Shown here: positions 46,279-55,240 of the stretch, piece by piece
Layout: every line of letters starts with the position of its first letter
Position numbering within the stretch: the first letter of the stretch is position 1
Assembly: GCF_008801915.1 (NCBI RefSeq)
Contig: NZ_VZOV01000019.1
Location: forward strand, 55,462 to 119,461
Direction of reading: 5' to 3'
DNA: 64,000 nt
Origin: Cupriavidus gilardii
GTDB taxonomy: Bacteria; Pseudomonadota; Gammaproteobacteria; Burkholderiales; Burkholderiaceae
Translations under genes and position numbers: made by a program
The notes under the pieces: generated by a model
What the model was told of the DNA's origin: nothing
Databases searched by the model: none
Seen by the model: only the letters and a program-made list of their open reading frames with translations

Positions 46279-48012
46279 ATGGCAGCCGCGACGACGACTA
46301 CCGCGACCACGATCACGACAGGCGCACCGGGCTCCGACCCGCCGCCGGTGGTGGCGCCCACCACGCCCTTCAACTTCGCCCAGTACCTGCTGGACGCCAA
46401 CAAGCATCGCGGCGACAAGACCGCCTATATCGACGACCACGGCCGGCTGCGCTACGACGAACTGGCCGAGCGCGTGCGCCGCTTCGCGACCGCGCTGCAA
46501 ACCCTCGGCGTACGCCGTGAGGAACGCGTGCTGCTGCTGATGCACGACTGCAGCGATTGGCCGGTCTGCTTCCTCGGCGCGATCTATGCCGGCATCGTGC
46601 CGGTCGCGGTCAACACCCTGCTGACGCCGGATGACTACGCCTACATGCTGCGGCACAGCCGCGCCCGCGCCGCGCTGGTGTCGGCGGCGCTGCTGCCGGT
46701 GCTGGAACAGGCGATGGCGAAGGCGACGGCGGAAGGCGGCCATGAGCTCGACCACGTGATCGTGTCGCACGCCGAGGGTGCCCTGCCCGCCGGCACGGGC
46801 TCGCTCGATGCGCTGATTGCCGGGCACGCGCCGCAGCCCTCGGCGGCCGCCACCGGCCCCGATGACCCCGGCTTCTGGCTGTATTCCTCCGGCTCGACGG
46901 GCCGCCCCAAGGGCGTGCTGCACAGCCAGGCCAATCCGTACTGGACCGCCGAGCTCTATGCCAAACCCATTCTCGGCCTGACCGAGCACGACATCTGCTT
47001 CTCGTCGGCCAAGCTGTATTTCGCCTACGGCCTGGGCAACGGCCTGACCTTCCCGCTGAGCGTCGGCGCCACGGTCGTGCTGATGGCCGAGCGGCCGACG
47101 CCCGAGGCGATCTTCCGGCGCTGGCTCGACCACCGCGCCACGGTGTTCTTCGGCGCGCCGACCGGCTATGCCGGCATGCTCGCCTCGCCCGCACTGCCCG
47201 CCCGCGACCAGGTAGCGCTGCGGCTGTGCTCGTCGGCCGGCGAGGCGCTGCCCGCGGAGCTGGGCCAGCGCTTCACCGCGCATTTCGGCTGCGAGATCAT
47301 CGATGGCATCGGCTCGACCGAGATGCTGCATATCTATCTGTCGAACCGCCCGGGCCAGGTGCGCTACGGCACCACCGGCTGGCCGGTACCCGGCTACACG
47401 GTCGAACTGCGCGACGAGGAAGGCCGGCCCGTGCCCGATGGCGAGGTCGGCGACCTCTATATCCAGGGGCCGAGCGCGGCGCTGATGTACTGGGGCAACC
47501 GCGACAAGTCGCGCGAGACCTTCCAGGGCTGCTGGACCAAGAGCGGCGACAAGTACGTGCGCAACGCCGATGGCACCTACTGCTATGCGGGCCGCAGCGA
47601 CGACATGCTGAAAGTCAGCGGCATCTATGTATCGCCGTTCGAGGTCGAGGCCACGCTGATGCAGCATCCGGCGGTGCTGGAGGCCGCGGTGATCGGCGTC
47701 AACGACTCGCAGGGGCTGACGCGCACCAAGGCTTTCGTCGTGCTCAAGCCCGGCACGCAGTGCGGCGACGACGAACTGAAGGCCTTCGTCAAGGAACGGC
47801 TGGCGCCCTACAAGTACCCGAGGCTGATCGAGTTCGTCGACAGCCTGCCGAAGACCGCGACCGGCAAGATCCAGCGCTTCCGGCTGCGCGAGCGGGAACA
47901 AGAGCAAGGACAAGGGCAAGATCGGCGGCAAGGCCAGTGCGGCGCCGATGCGGTCGGATCGAACGTGCTGATTTCTTCCGATGGGCAACTGGCCCTGGCG
48001 GGGCTGCAATGA
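46279..48012 (+). CDS. bclA: Benzoate-CoA ligase
   Basis: 577 residues from ATG 46279, which has GGGGAGA eight bases upstream (ATG 46264 overlaps that site). AMP-forming activation of benzoate to benzoyl-CoA, the entry step of the box pathway. Motifs YSSGSTGRPKGVLHSQ, FAYGLGNGLTFPL (benzoate pocket region), DGIGSTEMLHIYLSNRPG, YAGRSDDMLKVSGIYVSPFEVE and the catalytic Lys in KTATGKIQRFRLR. Odd features: a Thr-rich N-terminal extension and about 40 extra C-terminal residues (EQEQGQGQDRRQGQ onward) after the usual end. Confidence 0.95.
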   Translation: MAAATTTTATTITTGAPGSDPPPVVAPTTPFNFAQYLLDANKHRGDKTAYIDDHGRLRYDELAERVRRFATALQTLGVRREERVLLLMHDCSDWPVCFLGAIYAGIVPVAVNTLLTPDDYAYMLRHSRARAALVSAALLPVLEQAMAKATAEGGHELDHVIVSHAEGALPAGTGSLDALIAGHAPQPSAAATGPDDPGFWLYSSGSTGRPKGVLHSQANPYWTAELYAKPILGLTEHDICFSSAKLYFAYGLGNGLTFPLSVGATVVLMAERPTPEAIFRRWLDHRATVFFGAPTGYAGMLASPALPARDQVALRLCSSAGEALPAELGQRFTAHFGCEIIDGIGSTEMLHIYLSNRPGQVRYGTTGWPVPGYTVELRDEEGRPVPDGEVGDLYIQGPSAALMYWGNRDKSRETFQGCWTKSGDKYVRNADGTYCYAGRSDDMLKVSGIYVSPFEVEATLMQHPAVLEAAVIGVNDSQGLTRTKAFVVLKPGTQCGDDELKAFVKERLAPYKYPRLIEFVDSLPKTATGKIQRFRLREREQEQGQGQDRRQGQCGADAVGSNVLISSDGQLALAGLQ

Positions 48013-48815
48013 GCGCGCCGGTCGAATTCGCCGACATCGACTGGGCTGGCCGCCCGGTGCGGATCGAATACCAGCGGCTGGGCGAGCGGAACGCCGGCGC
48101 TCCGCTGCTGATCTTCCTGCACGAGGGCCTGGGCTCGGTGGCGATGTGGCGCGACTTTCCGCAGCGCGTCTGCGAGGCGCTGGGCTGCCGCGGCCTGGTC
48201 TACTCGCGGCCGGGCTATGGGCGCTCGACGCCGCGGGCCGCCGACGAGGTGTGGCACCCGGACTTCATGCACCGCCAGGCGCACGAGGTATTGCCTGCCC
48301 TCCTGACGGCGCTCGGCATCGATGCCGAGGCCGAGCCGCCCTGGCTGCTCGGACACAGCGATGGCGGCTCGATCGCGCTGCTGTACGCGGCGCGCTTTCC
48401 GTCGCGCGTGGCCGGGACCATCGTGCTGGCGCCGCATATCCTGGTCGAGAACCTGTCGGTCTCCAGCATCGAGAAGGCGCGCGAGGCCTACCTGAACACC
48501 GATCTGCGCCAGCGGCTGGCGCGCTATCACGACGACCCGGACTCGGCCTTCTGGGGATGGAATGGCATCTGGCTGCATCCACCGTTCCGCCACTGGTCGA
48601 TCGAGGCCGAGATCGCCAGCATTGCCTGCCCGCTGCTGGCGGTGCAGGGGCTCGACGACGAGTACGGCACGCTCGAGCAGATTCGCGGCATCGCCCGCCG
48701 CGTACCGCAGACCCGCCTGCTCGAGCTGCCCGACTGCGGCCATTCGCCCCATCGCGACCAGCCGGGCGCGCTGATCGCGGCGATCGCCGATTTCGTCGGC
48801 GAGACGGTGCAGTAG
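48009..48815 (+). CDS. Alpha/beta hydrolase of the box operon
   Basis: 268 residues; ATG 48009 overlaps the ligase stop (ATGA). Nucleophile S117 in LLGHSDGGS, acid Asp in VQGLDDEYG and His in PDCGHSPHRD; oxyanion region FLHEGLGSV. The fold is that of small esterases and thioesterases. Box clusters in several beta-proteobacteria carry such a gene. Release of benzoate from stalled benzoyl-CoA (sparing CoA) or opening of a lactone by-product are possible roles, both inferred. Cytoplasmic, translationally coupled to the ligase. Confidence 0.88.
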   Translation: MSAPVEFADIDWAGRPVRIEYQRLGERNAGAPLLIFLHEGLGSVAMWRDFPQRVCEALGCRGLVYSRPGYGRSTPRAADEVWHPDFMHRQAHEVLPALLTALGIDAEAEPPWLLGHSDGGSIALLYAARFPSRVAGTIVLAPHILVENLSVSSIEKAREAYLNTDLRQRLARYHDDPDSAFWGWNGIWLHPPFRHWSIEAEIASIACPLLAVQGLDDEYGTLEQIRGIARRVPQTRLLELPDCGHSPHRDQPGALIAAIADFVGETVQ

Positions 48816-48880
48816 TGGCTGCCGCAGGACCATCACCACGATGACAAGCGAGCCGTCCGAGCTCGGCAAAGGAGACAACC

Positions 48881-50233
48881 ATGCGTCAAATCGACGTCCA
48901 CCAGCTGGCCGACGAGGCCCGCTTCAACCGCTTTCATGGGCTCGTGCTGTTCTGGTGCGCGCTGATCATCATCTTCGACGGCTATGACCTGGCCGTGGCC
49001 GGCATCGCGCTGCCGTCGATCATGCAATCGATGGGCGTCGATGCGACGCAGGCCGGCTTCATGGTCAGCTCCGCGCTGTTCGGCATGATGTTCGGCGCGA
49101 TCTTCCTTGGCACCATCGCCGACCGGATCGGCCGGCGCTGGGCCATCGCGATCTGCATCCTGCTGTTCTCCGTGTTCACCGCCGCCGCGGGCTTTACCAG
49201 CGATCCGGTGACGTTCAGCGTCACGCGCTTTCTCGCCGGCCTTGGCATCGGCGGCGTGATGCCCAACGTCGTCGCGCAGATGACCGAGTACTCGCCGCGC
49301 AAGATCCGCGGCACCATGGTCACGCTGATGTTCAGCGGCTATTCGGTCGGCGGCATGCTGGCCGCGGTGGTCGGCAAGGGCCTGATCGAGAGCTACGGCT
49401 GGCAATCGGTGTTTATCGCCGCCGGGCTGCCGGTGCTGCTGATCCCGATGGTGATGAAGTCGCTGCCGGAGTCGATGCCCTTCCTGATCCGCGCCGGACG
49501 CCTGGACGAGGTCAAGAACGTATTGAGCCGCCTTGAACCGGCGTATCGCCCGCAAACCGACGACCGCTTCGCGCTGCCCGAACTGAAGGCCGGCGAGGCG
49601 CCGATCGGCAAGCTGTTCCAGGATGGCCGCGGCTTCAGCACCGTGATGTTCTGGGTCGCGTTCTTCATGTGCCTGTTCATGGTCTACGCGCTGAGCTCGT
49701 GGCTCGCCAAGCTGATGGCGAGCGCCGGCTACAGCCTGGGCTCGGCGCTGACCTTCGTGCTGGTGCTCAATTTCGGCGCGATGATCGGCGCGGTCGGCGG
49801 CGGCTGGCTGGCGGACCGCTTCAATATCAAGCACGTGCTGGTCGGCATGTATGTGCTGGCGGCGGTGTCGATCACCTTGCTCGGCTATCCGGTGCCGACG
49901 CCGCTGCTGTTCGTGCTGGTCGGCCTGGCCGGCGCATCGACGATCGGCACGCAGATCGTGACCTACGCCTATGCCGGGCAGTTCTATCCGATGGCCGCAC
50001 GCGGCACCGGCATCGGCTGGGCCTCGGGCGTGGGCCGCAGCGGCGCGATCCTCGCGCCGATCGTGATCGGCATGCTGGTCGGCATGGCGCTGCCGCTGCA
50101 GCAGAACTTCGTCGCCATCGCGATTCCGGCCGTGATTGCCGCGCTCGCGGTGTCGATGATCGACCACCGGCGTTCGGCCTCGGCCAGCCACCAGACGGCG
50201 CTGGGCACGCCGGCGCCAGCGGTGCAGAAGTAG
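48881..50233 (+). CDS. Aromatic acid:H+ symporter (MFS, AAHS family), probable benzoate carrier
   Basis: 450 residues; AAGGAGA just before ATG 48881. Twelve membrane segments. AAHS marks: the DGYDLAVAGIALPSI sequence in TM1 with the charged DGYD, DRIGRRWAI in loop 2-3 and the loop 8-9 ADRFNIKHVL. BenK- and PcaK-like carriers bring in benzoate or hydroxybenzoate with a proton. Last gene of the rightward box operon, followed by a strong terminator, so benzoate is the likely substrate. Confidence 0.92.
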   Translation: MRQIDVHQLADEARFNRFHGLVLFWCALIIIFDGYDLAVAGIALPSIMQSMGVDATQAGFMVSSALFGMMFGAIFLGTIADRIGRRWAIAICILLFSVFTAAAGFTSDPVTFSVTRFLAGLGIGGVMPNVVAQMTEYSPRKIRGTMVTLMFSGYSVGGMLAAVVGKGLIESYGWQSVFIAAGLPVLLIPMVMKSLPESMPFLIRAGRLDEVKNVLSRLEPAYRPQTDDRFALPELKAGEAPIGKLFQDGRGFSTVMFWVAFFMCLFMVYALSSWLAKLMASAGYSLGSALTFVLVLNFGAMIGAVGGGWLADRFNIKHVLVGMYVLAAVSITLLGYPVPTPLLFVLVGLAGASTIGTQIVTYAYAGQFYPMAARGTGIGWASGVGRSGAILAPIVIGMLVGMALPLQQNFVAIAIPAVIAALAVSMIDHRRSASASHQTALGTPAPAVQK

Positions 50234-50265
50234 CGCCGCCGGGGCGCCGCCCACTGAAACAGAAC

Positions 50266-50300
50266 ATCCCCAGGGGGATTTCACCCCTGGGGATTTTTTT
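50266..50300 (+). terminator. Rho-independent terminator of the boxD-bclA operon
   Basis: ATCCCCAGGGG (50266-50276) pairs perfectly with CCCCTGGGGAT (50284-50294) around GATTTCA, followed by seven T. Confidence 0.95.
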
Positions 50301-50417
50301 ATGGGGCGGCTTTGTCGATCGTGCAAGCGGCGACTACTCTGGAGTTTTGTCGCGAAAAACGGCGGCCGACATGGCGCCGTTTCGCATTTTGAAACGCCTG
50401 AAAAGGAGCCTGGGGAC

Positions 50418-51359
50418 ATGACCACGCCCGTCACCGCGCCTGTCACTCTTATTCCGCACCTGTGGTACGACCGCGAGGCCGTGGAAGCGGCGCGCTTCTA
50501 TGTATCGGTATTTCCGGATTCGGCCGTCGATTTCGTCACGCAGATCCACAATACGCCCTCCGGAGACTGCGATATCGTGCGGTTCACGCTGTGCGGCCAG
50601 CCATTCATGGCGATCTCCGCGGGGCCGATGTTCCGCTTCAATCCGTCGATTTCCTTCTTTGTCTACTTCGATGCGGGCCGCGACCCGCAGGCCCGCGAGC
50701 GCCTCGACGCCATGTGGGACAAGCTGACCGACGGCGGCCAGGCACTGATGCCGCTCGACGCCTACCCGTTCAGCGAACGCTTCGGCTGGGTCCAGGACCG
50801 CTATGGCCTGTCCTGGCAGCTGATGCTGACCGATCCCTCCGGCGAATCCCGTCCGCCGATCGTGCCGGCGCTGATGTTTTCCGGCGAAGCCTGCGGCAAG
50901 GCCGAGGCGGCAGGCGAGTTCTGGCGCGAGATCTTCCCGGACTCGCAGGCCGGGCAACTGGTCCGCTACGGTCCCGGCATGGAGCCCAATCCGGCGGGAA
51001 CGGTGATGTTCTCGGATTTCCGGCTCGGCAATACCTGGATGGCCGCGATGGACAGCGGCTTTCCGCATGGCTTCAGCTTCAACGAGGCCATCTCGTTCAT
51101 GGTGCACTGCGAAGACCAGGCGACCATCGACCGCTACTGGTCCAAGCTGTCCGCGGTACCGGAAGCCGAGGCGTGCGGCTGGTGCAAGGATCCGTTCGGC
51201 GTCTCCTGGCAAATCGTGCCGGCCGACATGGAGACGCTGATGCGTTCCGGCGACCAGGCGGCCATCGATCGGCTGGTGCAGACGATGCTGCCGATGAAGA
51301 AGCTCGATGTCGCGGCGCTGCGCTCGGCCTTCGAGGGAAGCAGCGGCGGCAGGGCTTGA
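50418..51359 (+). CDS. Two-domain VOC (PhnB-like) protein
   Basis: 313 residues from ATG 50418, AAAAGGAG upstream. Two tandem glyoxalase/VOC-like units: the first starts IPHLWYDREAVEAARFYVSVFPDS, the second VPALMFSGEACGKAEAAGEFWREIFPDS, each ending with a GLSWQLM or GVSWQIV strand. This is the family often mislabelled 3-demethylubiquinone methyltransferase. The role is unknown; some single-domain members bind metals or drugs. Its position between two transport operons says little. Confidence 0.88.
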   Translation: MTTPVTAPVTLIPHLWYDREAVEAARFYVSVFPDSAVDFVTQIHNTPSGDCDIVRFTLCGQPFMAISAGPMFRFNPSISFFVYFDAGRDPQARERLDAMWDKLTDGGQALMPLDAYPFSERFGWVQDRYGLSWQLMLTDPSGESRPPIVPALMFSGEACGKAEAAGEFWREIFPDSQAGQLVRYGPGMEPNPAGTVMFSDFRLGNTWMAAMDSGFPHGFSFNEAISFMVHCEDQATIDRYWSKLSAVPEAEACGWCKDPFGVSWQIVPADMETLMRSGDQAAIDRLVQTMLPMKKLDVAALRSAFEGSSGGRA

Positions 51360-51504
51360 GACCATGGGACGCGAATCGCCGAGGCCAGAATTCCCGCGTC
51401 CTTAAAGATATAACAATAAGTCATTTGGATCACCGATCGTGCTGGCGTAGCATTCGCCGCGCCGCCGCCCCTCCGGCGCGGCACATGCTCCCATCACGAT
51501 TCCC

Positions 51505-52971
51505 ATGTCCGTCGACCTCACCCTCTCCCCCGCCGAAGCGCAACAGGCGTCCGCCAGCGCTGCCCCACCGAACAAAGCCGTCATCCGCTCCGCCGCCGAT
51601 GTCTCGCAACTGGTCAACCAGGGCGGCGCCCAGGCCAGCAACGCCCGCATGGTGGTCGCGATCGCGCTGGGCGGCGTGTTTCTCGACGCCTACGACCTCG
51701 GCGCGCTCGCCTTCGGCCTGAAGGACGTCACCCGCGAATTCAACCTGACCCCGGCCGGCACCGGCATGGTCGCGTCCGCGATCACCTTCGGCGCGATCGT
51801 CGGCGCCTTCCTCGGTGGCTATTTCACCGACCGCATCGGCCGCTATCGCGTCTTCATGGCCGACATGCTGTTCTTCGTGGTCGCGGCGATCGCCTGTGCG
51901 CTGGCCCCCAATGAATACGTGCTGGCCGGCGCCCGCTTCGTGATGGGCCTGGGCGTCGGCATCGACCTGCCGGTGGCGATGGCCTTCCTCGCCGAGTTCT
52001 CCAAGCTGCAGGGCCGCGGCAACAAGGCCGCGCGGGTGGCGATGTGGTGCCCGACCTGGTACGCGGCGATCTGCGTGTCCTATCTGCTGGTACTGCTGTG
52101 CTACGCGGTCCTGCCCGAGTCGCACAGCGGGCTGCTCTGGCGCATCATCCTCGGCTTCGGCGCGGTACCTGCGCTGGTGATCATCGCGGTGCGCAGCAAG
52201 TACATGAGCGAATCGCCGGTGTGGGCCGCCAACCAGGGCGATCTGGAGGGCGCGGCGCGGATCCTGAAGCGGTCCTATGGCATCGACGCGGTGGTCGCGC
52301 CCGATGCAGTGGCCAAACCGGCCAAGCGCGCGGCGTCCTGGGGCAACTACGCGGTGCTGCTGCAGGGCGTCTACCGCAGCCGCACGGTGCTGGCGACGAT
52401 CATGTCGATCGCCTCGTCGTTTGCCTATAACGCGGTCGCGTTCGGCCTGCCGGTGATCATCGCCAGCTTCCTCGCGCAGACGATGCTGAACACCATCCTG
52501 ATCTCGCTGGCGCTGAACCTGCTGTTCGCCTTCGTCGGCGGCCTGATCGGCGTGCGGCTGGTGCCGCGGGTCGGCGCATGGAAGCTGACGGTGGTCGGCT
52601 ACGCATTCCAGCTGGCCGCGCTGGTTGGCCTGGCGCTGGTCGGCAAGCCCGATGGCGTGACCGAAGTGGTGGCGGCGATCGCGCTGCTGGCCGTGTTCCT
52701 GCTGGGCCAGGGCTTCGGTCCGGGCGCGCATACGATGACCTATGCGTCGCTGAGCTACCCGACCTCGCTGCGCGGCGTCGGCGTCGGCTTCAACCAGACG
52801 CTGATGCGCGCCAGCTCCACGCTGTCTCTGTTCCTGTTCCCGGTACTGGCCGCGGCACTGAGCACCAAGGTATTCTGGGTCATCGCGCTCGCACCGCTGG
52901 CCGGCCTGCTGGCGCTGCTGGCGATCCGCTGGGAGCCGGCGAACTACGATGTGGATGCCGAGGATTTCTGA
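51505..52971 (+). CDS. MFS transporter, sugar/aromatic-acid type
   Basis: 488 residues. A 45-residue hydrophilic N-terminus (a later Met at residue 49 is possible but would fall at TM1) precedes twelve membrane segments. Marks are GGVFLDAYDLGALAFGLKD in TM1, GGYFTDRIGRYRVFM in loop 2-3, RFVMGLGVGIDLPVAMAFLAEF in TM4 and the charged SEFSK-like loop. Inner-membrane proton symporter for an organic acid or sugar-like compound; substrate not evident. Single gene followed by a terminator. Confidence 0.85.
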   Translation: MSVDLTLSPAEAQQASASAAPPNKAVIRSAADVSQLVNQGGAQASNARMVVAIALGGVFLDAYDLGALAFGLKDVTREFNLTPAGTGMVASAITFGAIVGAFLGGYFTDRIGRYRVFMADMLFFVVAAIACALAPNEYVLAGARFVMGLGVGIDLPVAMAFLAEFSKLQGRGNKAARVAMWCPTWYAAICVSYLLVLLCYAVLPESHSGLLWRIILGFGAVPALVIIAVRSKYMSESPVWAANQGDLEGAARILKRSYGIDAVVAPDAVAKPAKRAASWGNYAVLLQGVYRSRTVLATIMSIASSFAYNAVAFGLPVIIASFLAQTMLNTILISLALNLLFAFVGGLIGVRLVPRVGAWKLTVVGYAFQLAALVGLALVGKPDGVTEVVAAIALLAVFLLGQGFGPGAHTMTYASLSYPTSLRGVGVGFNQTLMRASSTLSLFLFPVLAAALSTKVFWVIALAPLAGLLALLAIRWEPANYDVDAEDF

Positions 52972-53021
52972 TCGGACCTAGGGGGCCGGCCACGCCGGGC
53001 CACCCTGTCGATTGCTTGAGG

Positions 53022-53052
53022 AGGGAGAACGCGTACTGCGTTCTCCCTTTTT
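53022..53052 (+). terminator. Rho-independent terminator after the MFS gene
   Basis: GGGAGAACGC (53023-53032) pairs perfectly with GCGTTCTCCC (53038-53047) around GTACT, followed by TTTTT. Confidence 0.93.
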
Positions 53053-53067
53053 GCTTTGTGGGCCGCC

Positions 53068-53126
53068 TTGACTTATCGTTCTCGATACAGGATATTTAAT
53101 CCGCCTTCATTCCTGAATCGAGAACG
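53068..53126 (+). promoter_or_regulatory. Promoter with flanking 10-bp inverted repeat ahead of a LysR gene
   Basis: TTGACT (53068-53073), 17 bases, GATATT (53091-53096). CGTTCTCGAT (53077-53086) lies in the spacer and its perfect complement ATCGAGAACG at 53117-53126, beyond the -10. A protein bound to both arms would cover the promoter. This fits autorepression by the LysR protein encoded just downstream. Confidence 0.6.
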
Positions 53127-53150
53127 GCTCGATACGCCGCGCCGCCCCCA

Positions 53151-54038
53151 ATGGAACTGGCCGAACTGGAAATCTTCCGCGCCGTGGCGCAGGAGCAAAG
53201 CGTCACGCGGGCCGCGCGGGCGCTCGATCGCGTGCAGTCCAATGTCACCACCCGCATCAAGCAGCTGGAGGACAGCCTCGGCGTCACGCTGTTTCAGCGC
53301 GACAGCAAGCGGATGACGCTGACCGCCGAAGGGCAAAAGCTGCTTGGCTATGCGGAGCGGCTGCTGGCGCTGGCCGAGGAAGCGCGGCAGGCGATGCGGC
53401 ACGACGTTCCCACCGGCAAGCTGCGGCTGGGCAGCATGGAAAGCGCCGCGGCCGCCCGCCTGCCGAAGCCGCTGGCCCGCTATCACGCCGCGTATCCGCT
53501 GGTCGACGTCGAGATCCGCACCGGCACCGCCCAGGCGCTGGCCGATGCGGTGGCGTCGCACCAGCTCGACTGCGCGATCGTCGCGCACCCGGGCATCGGT
53601 TCGCCGCGCCAGCTGTCGATGGAAGACATGGCGCCGGGGCTCGAGGGCACGTTCCTGTTCACCGAAGAACTGGTGCTGGTGCTGCCCGCCAGCCATCCAC
53701 GCGTGCGCCGGCCGCAGGACGTCACGCTGCGCACGCTGGCCGGCTTCTCGCGCGGCTGCACCTACCGCCGCTGCGCCGAAGAATGGCTCGCGCAAGCCGA
53801 CGAGGCGCTGCGCCGCAACCTGACGGTGCGCGAGATGCCGTCCTACCACGCGATCCTGGCCTGCGTCAGCGCCGGTTCGGCCTTCGCCATCCTGCCGAAG
53901 TCCCTGCTGGCCCTGCATCCGGACCGCGACGAATTTCACACCGTGCCGGTGCGATCCGCGCATACCTTCCTGGTCAAGCGCGCCGGCTTCACCACCGCCG
54001 CCTACGAGGCATTGCTGCACGAGCTGCGCCAAGGCTGA
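53151..54038 (+). CDS. LysR-family regulator
   Basis: 295 residues. Helix-turn-helix at 1-62 ([35 protein letters not shown]), effector domain from about 90 ([21 protein letters not shown]). The Cys-containing [14 protein letters not shown] motif in the effector domain is typical of a small branch close to AmpR/putrescine-type regulators. It is in the same direction as, and 26 bases ahead of, the nitronate monooxygenase-like gene, so it may regulate that gene together with itself. Confidence 0.9.
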   Translation: MELAELEIFRAVAQEQSVTRAARALDRVQSNVTTRIKQLEDSLGVTLFQRDSKRMTLTAEGQKLLGYAERLLALAEEARQAMRHDVPTGKLRLGSMESAAAARLPKPLARYHAAYPLVDVEIRTGTAQALADAVASHQLDCAIVAHPGIGSPRQLSMEDMAPGLEGTFLFTEELVLVLPASHPRVRRPQDVTLRTLAGFSRGCTYRRCAEEWLAQADEALRRNLTVREMPSYHAILACVSAGSAFAILPKSLLALHPDRDEFHTVPVRSAHTFLVKRAGFTTAAYEALLHELRQG

Positions 54039-54064
54039 GCGGCCCGATCCCGAAGGAGCATCCG

Positions 54065-55171
54065 ATGTCCCCCTCTTCCGCTGCAAACGGCCTGCTGGCC
54101 CGGCTCGGCATGTCAACGCCGATCATCCAGGCGCCGATGGCAGGCGTCAGCACGCCGGCGCTCGCCGCGGCCGTCTCCAATGCCGGCGGCCTCGGCTCGC
54201 TCGGCGTCGGCGCGATGAACGCCGATGCCGCACGCCAGGCCATCCGCGACACACGCGCGCTGACCGATCGCCCGTTCAACATCAATCTGTTCTGCCACGC
54301 GCCGGCCCAGGGCGATGCGCAGCGCGAGCGCGGTTGGCTCGACTATCTCGCGCCGCGCTTCGCCGAATTCGGCGCGACCCCACCGGCCTCGCTGCGCGAG
54401 ATCTATCGCAGCTTCGTCGCAGACGATGCGATGTACCAGATGCTGCTAGAGGAGAAGCCCGCGGTCGTCAGCTTCCACTTCGGCCTGCCGAAGCAGGAAT
54501 GGATCGACGCGCTGCGCGAGGCGGGCATCGTGCTGCTGGCCTCGGCCACGACGATCGCCGAAGCGCGCCAGGTCGAAGCGGCCGGCATCGACGCCGTGGT
54601 CGCGCAAGGCATCGAGGCCGGCGGCCATCGCGGCGTGGTTGACACGCAGGCCTTCGACGAAGGCCTGGGCACGATGGCGCTGGTCCGCCTGCTGGTGCGC
54701 AAGACCAGCCTGCCGGTGATCGCCGCGGGCGGCATCATGGACGGCGCCGGCATCGCGGCCGCGCTGGCCTTGGGTGCCGTGGCCGCGCAGCTGGGCACCG
54801 CGTTCGTCGCGTGCCCCGAGACGGTGGCCGACGTCGCGTATCGCGAGGCGCTGCTGGCGGACCAGACGCGCCCGACCACGCTGACGCGCGCGATCTCCGG
54901 ACGCGCCGCGCGCGGCTTCGTCAATCGATTCACCGAACTTGGCATCGCCGCCGACGCGCCGCCGATCCCGGACTACCCGATTACCTACGACGCCGGCAAG
55001 GCGCTGCACGCCGCCGCCAAGGCAAAGGGCAGCGCGGACTTCGCTGCGCAATGGGCCGGCCAGGCCGCACCGTTGGCACGTTCGCTGCCCGCGGCGGAAC
55101 TGGTCGCGACGCTGAACGCCGAGCTGGACGACGTGCTGGGGCACCTGGGCAACCTGGCGCGCGCACGTTGA
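54065..55171 (+). CDS. Nitronate monooxygenase-like FMN enzyme
   Basis: 368 residues from ATG 54065, AAGGAG upstream. TIM-barrel FMN oxidase. [28 protein letters not shown] at the start, VSFHFGLP strand, [11 protein letters not shown] (catalytic His region of class I nitronate monooxygenases), [22 protein letters not shown] and [11 protein letters not shown]. Oxidises propionate 3-nitronate or other nitroalkane nitronates with O2; many members protect against this toxin. Full length and all motifs present. Co-transcribed with the preceding LysR gene. Confidence 0.92.
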   Translation: MSPSSAANGLLARLGMSTPIIQAPMAGVSTPALAAAVSNAGGLGSLGVGAMNADAARQAIRDTRALTDRPFNINLFCHAPAQGDAQRERGWLDYLAPRFAEFGATPPASLREIYRSFVADDAMYQMLLEEKPAVVSFHFGLPKQEWIDALREAGIVLLASATTIAEARQVEAAGIDAVVAQGIEAGGHRGVVDTQAFDEGLGTMALVRLLVRKTSLPVIAAGGIMDGAGIAAALALGAVAAQLGTAFVACPETVADVAYREALLADQTRPTTLTRAISGRAARGFVNRFTELGIAADAPPIPDYPITYDAGKALHAAAKAKGSADFAAQWAGQAAPLARSLPAAELVATLNAELDDVLGHLGNLARAR

Positions 55172-55240
55172 GCCCAGCGGTGTGGCGGCCGCCGGGACGA
55201 CGCGGCGCGTCCCGGTGCCGGCGTTGCTACCATTGCGCTC

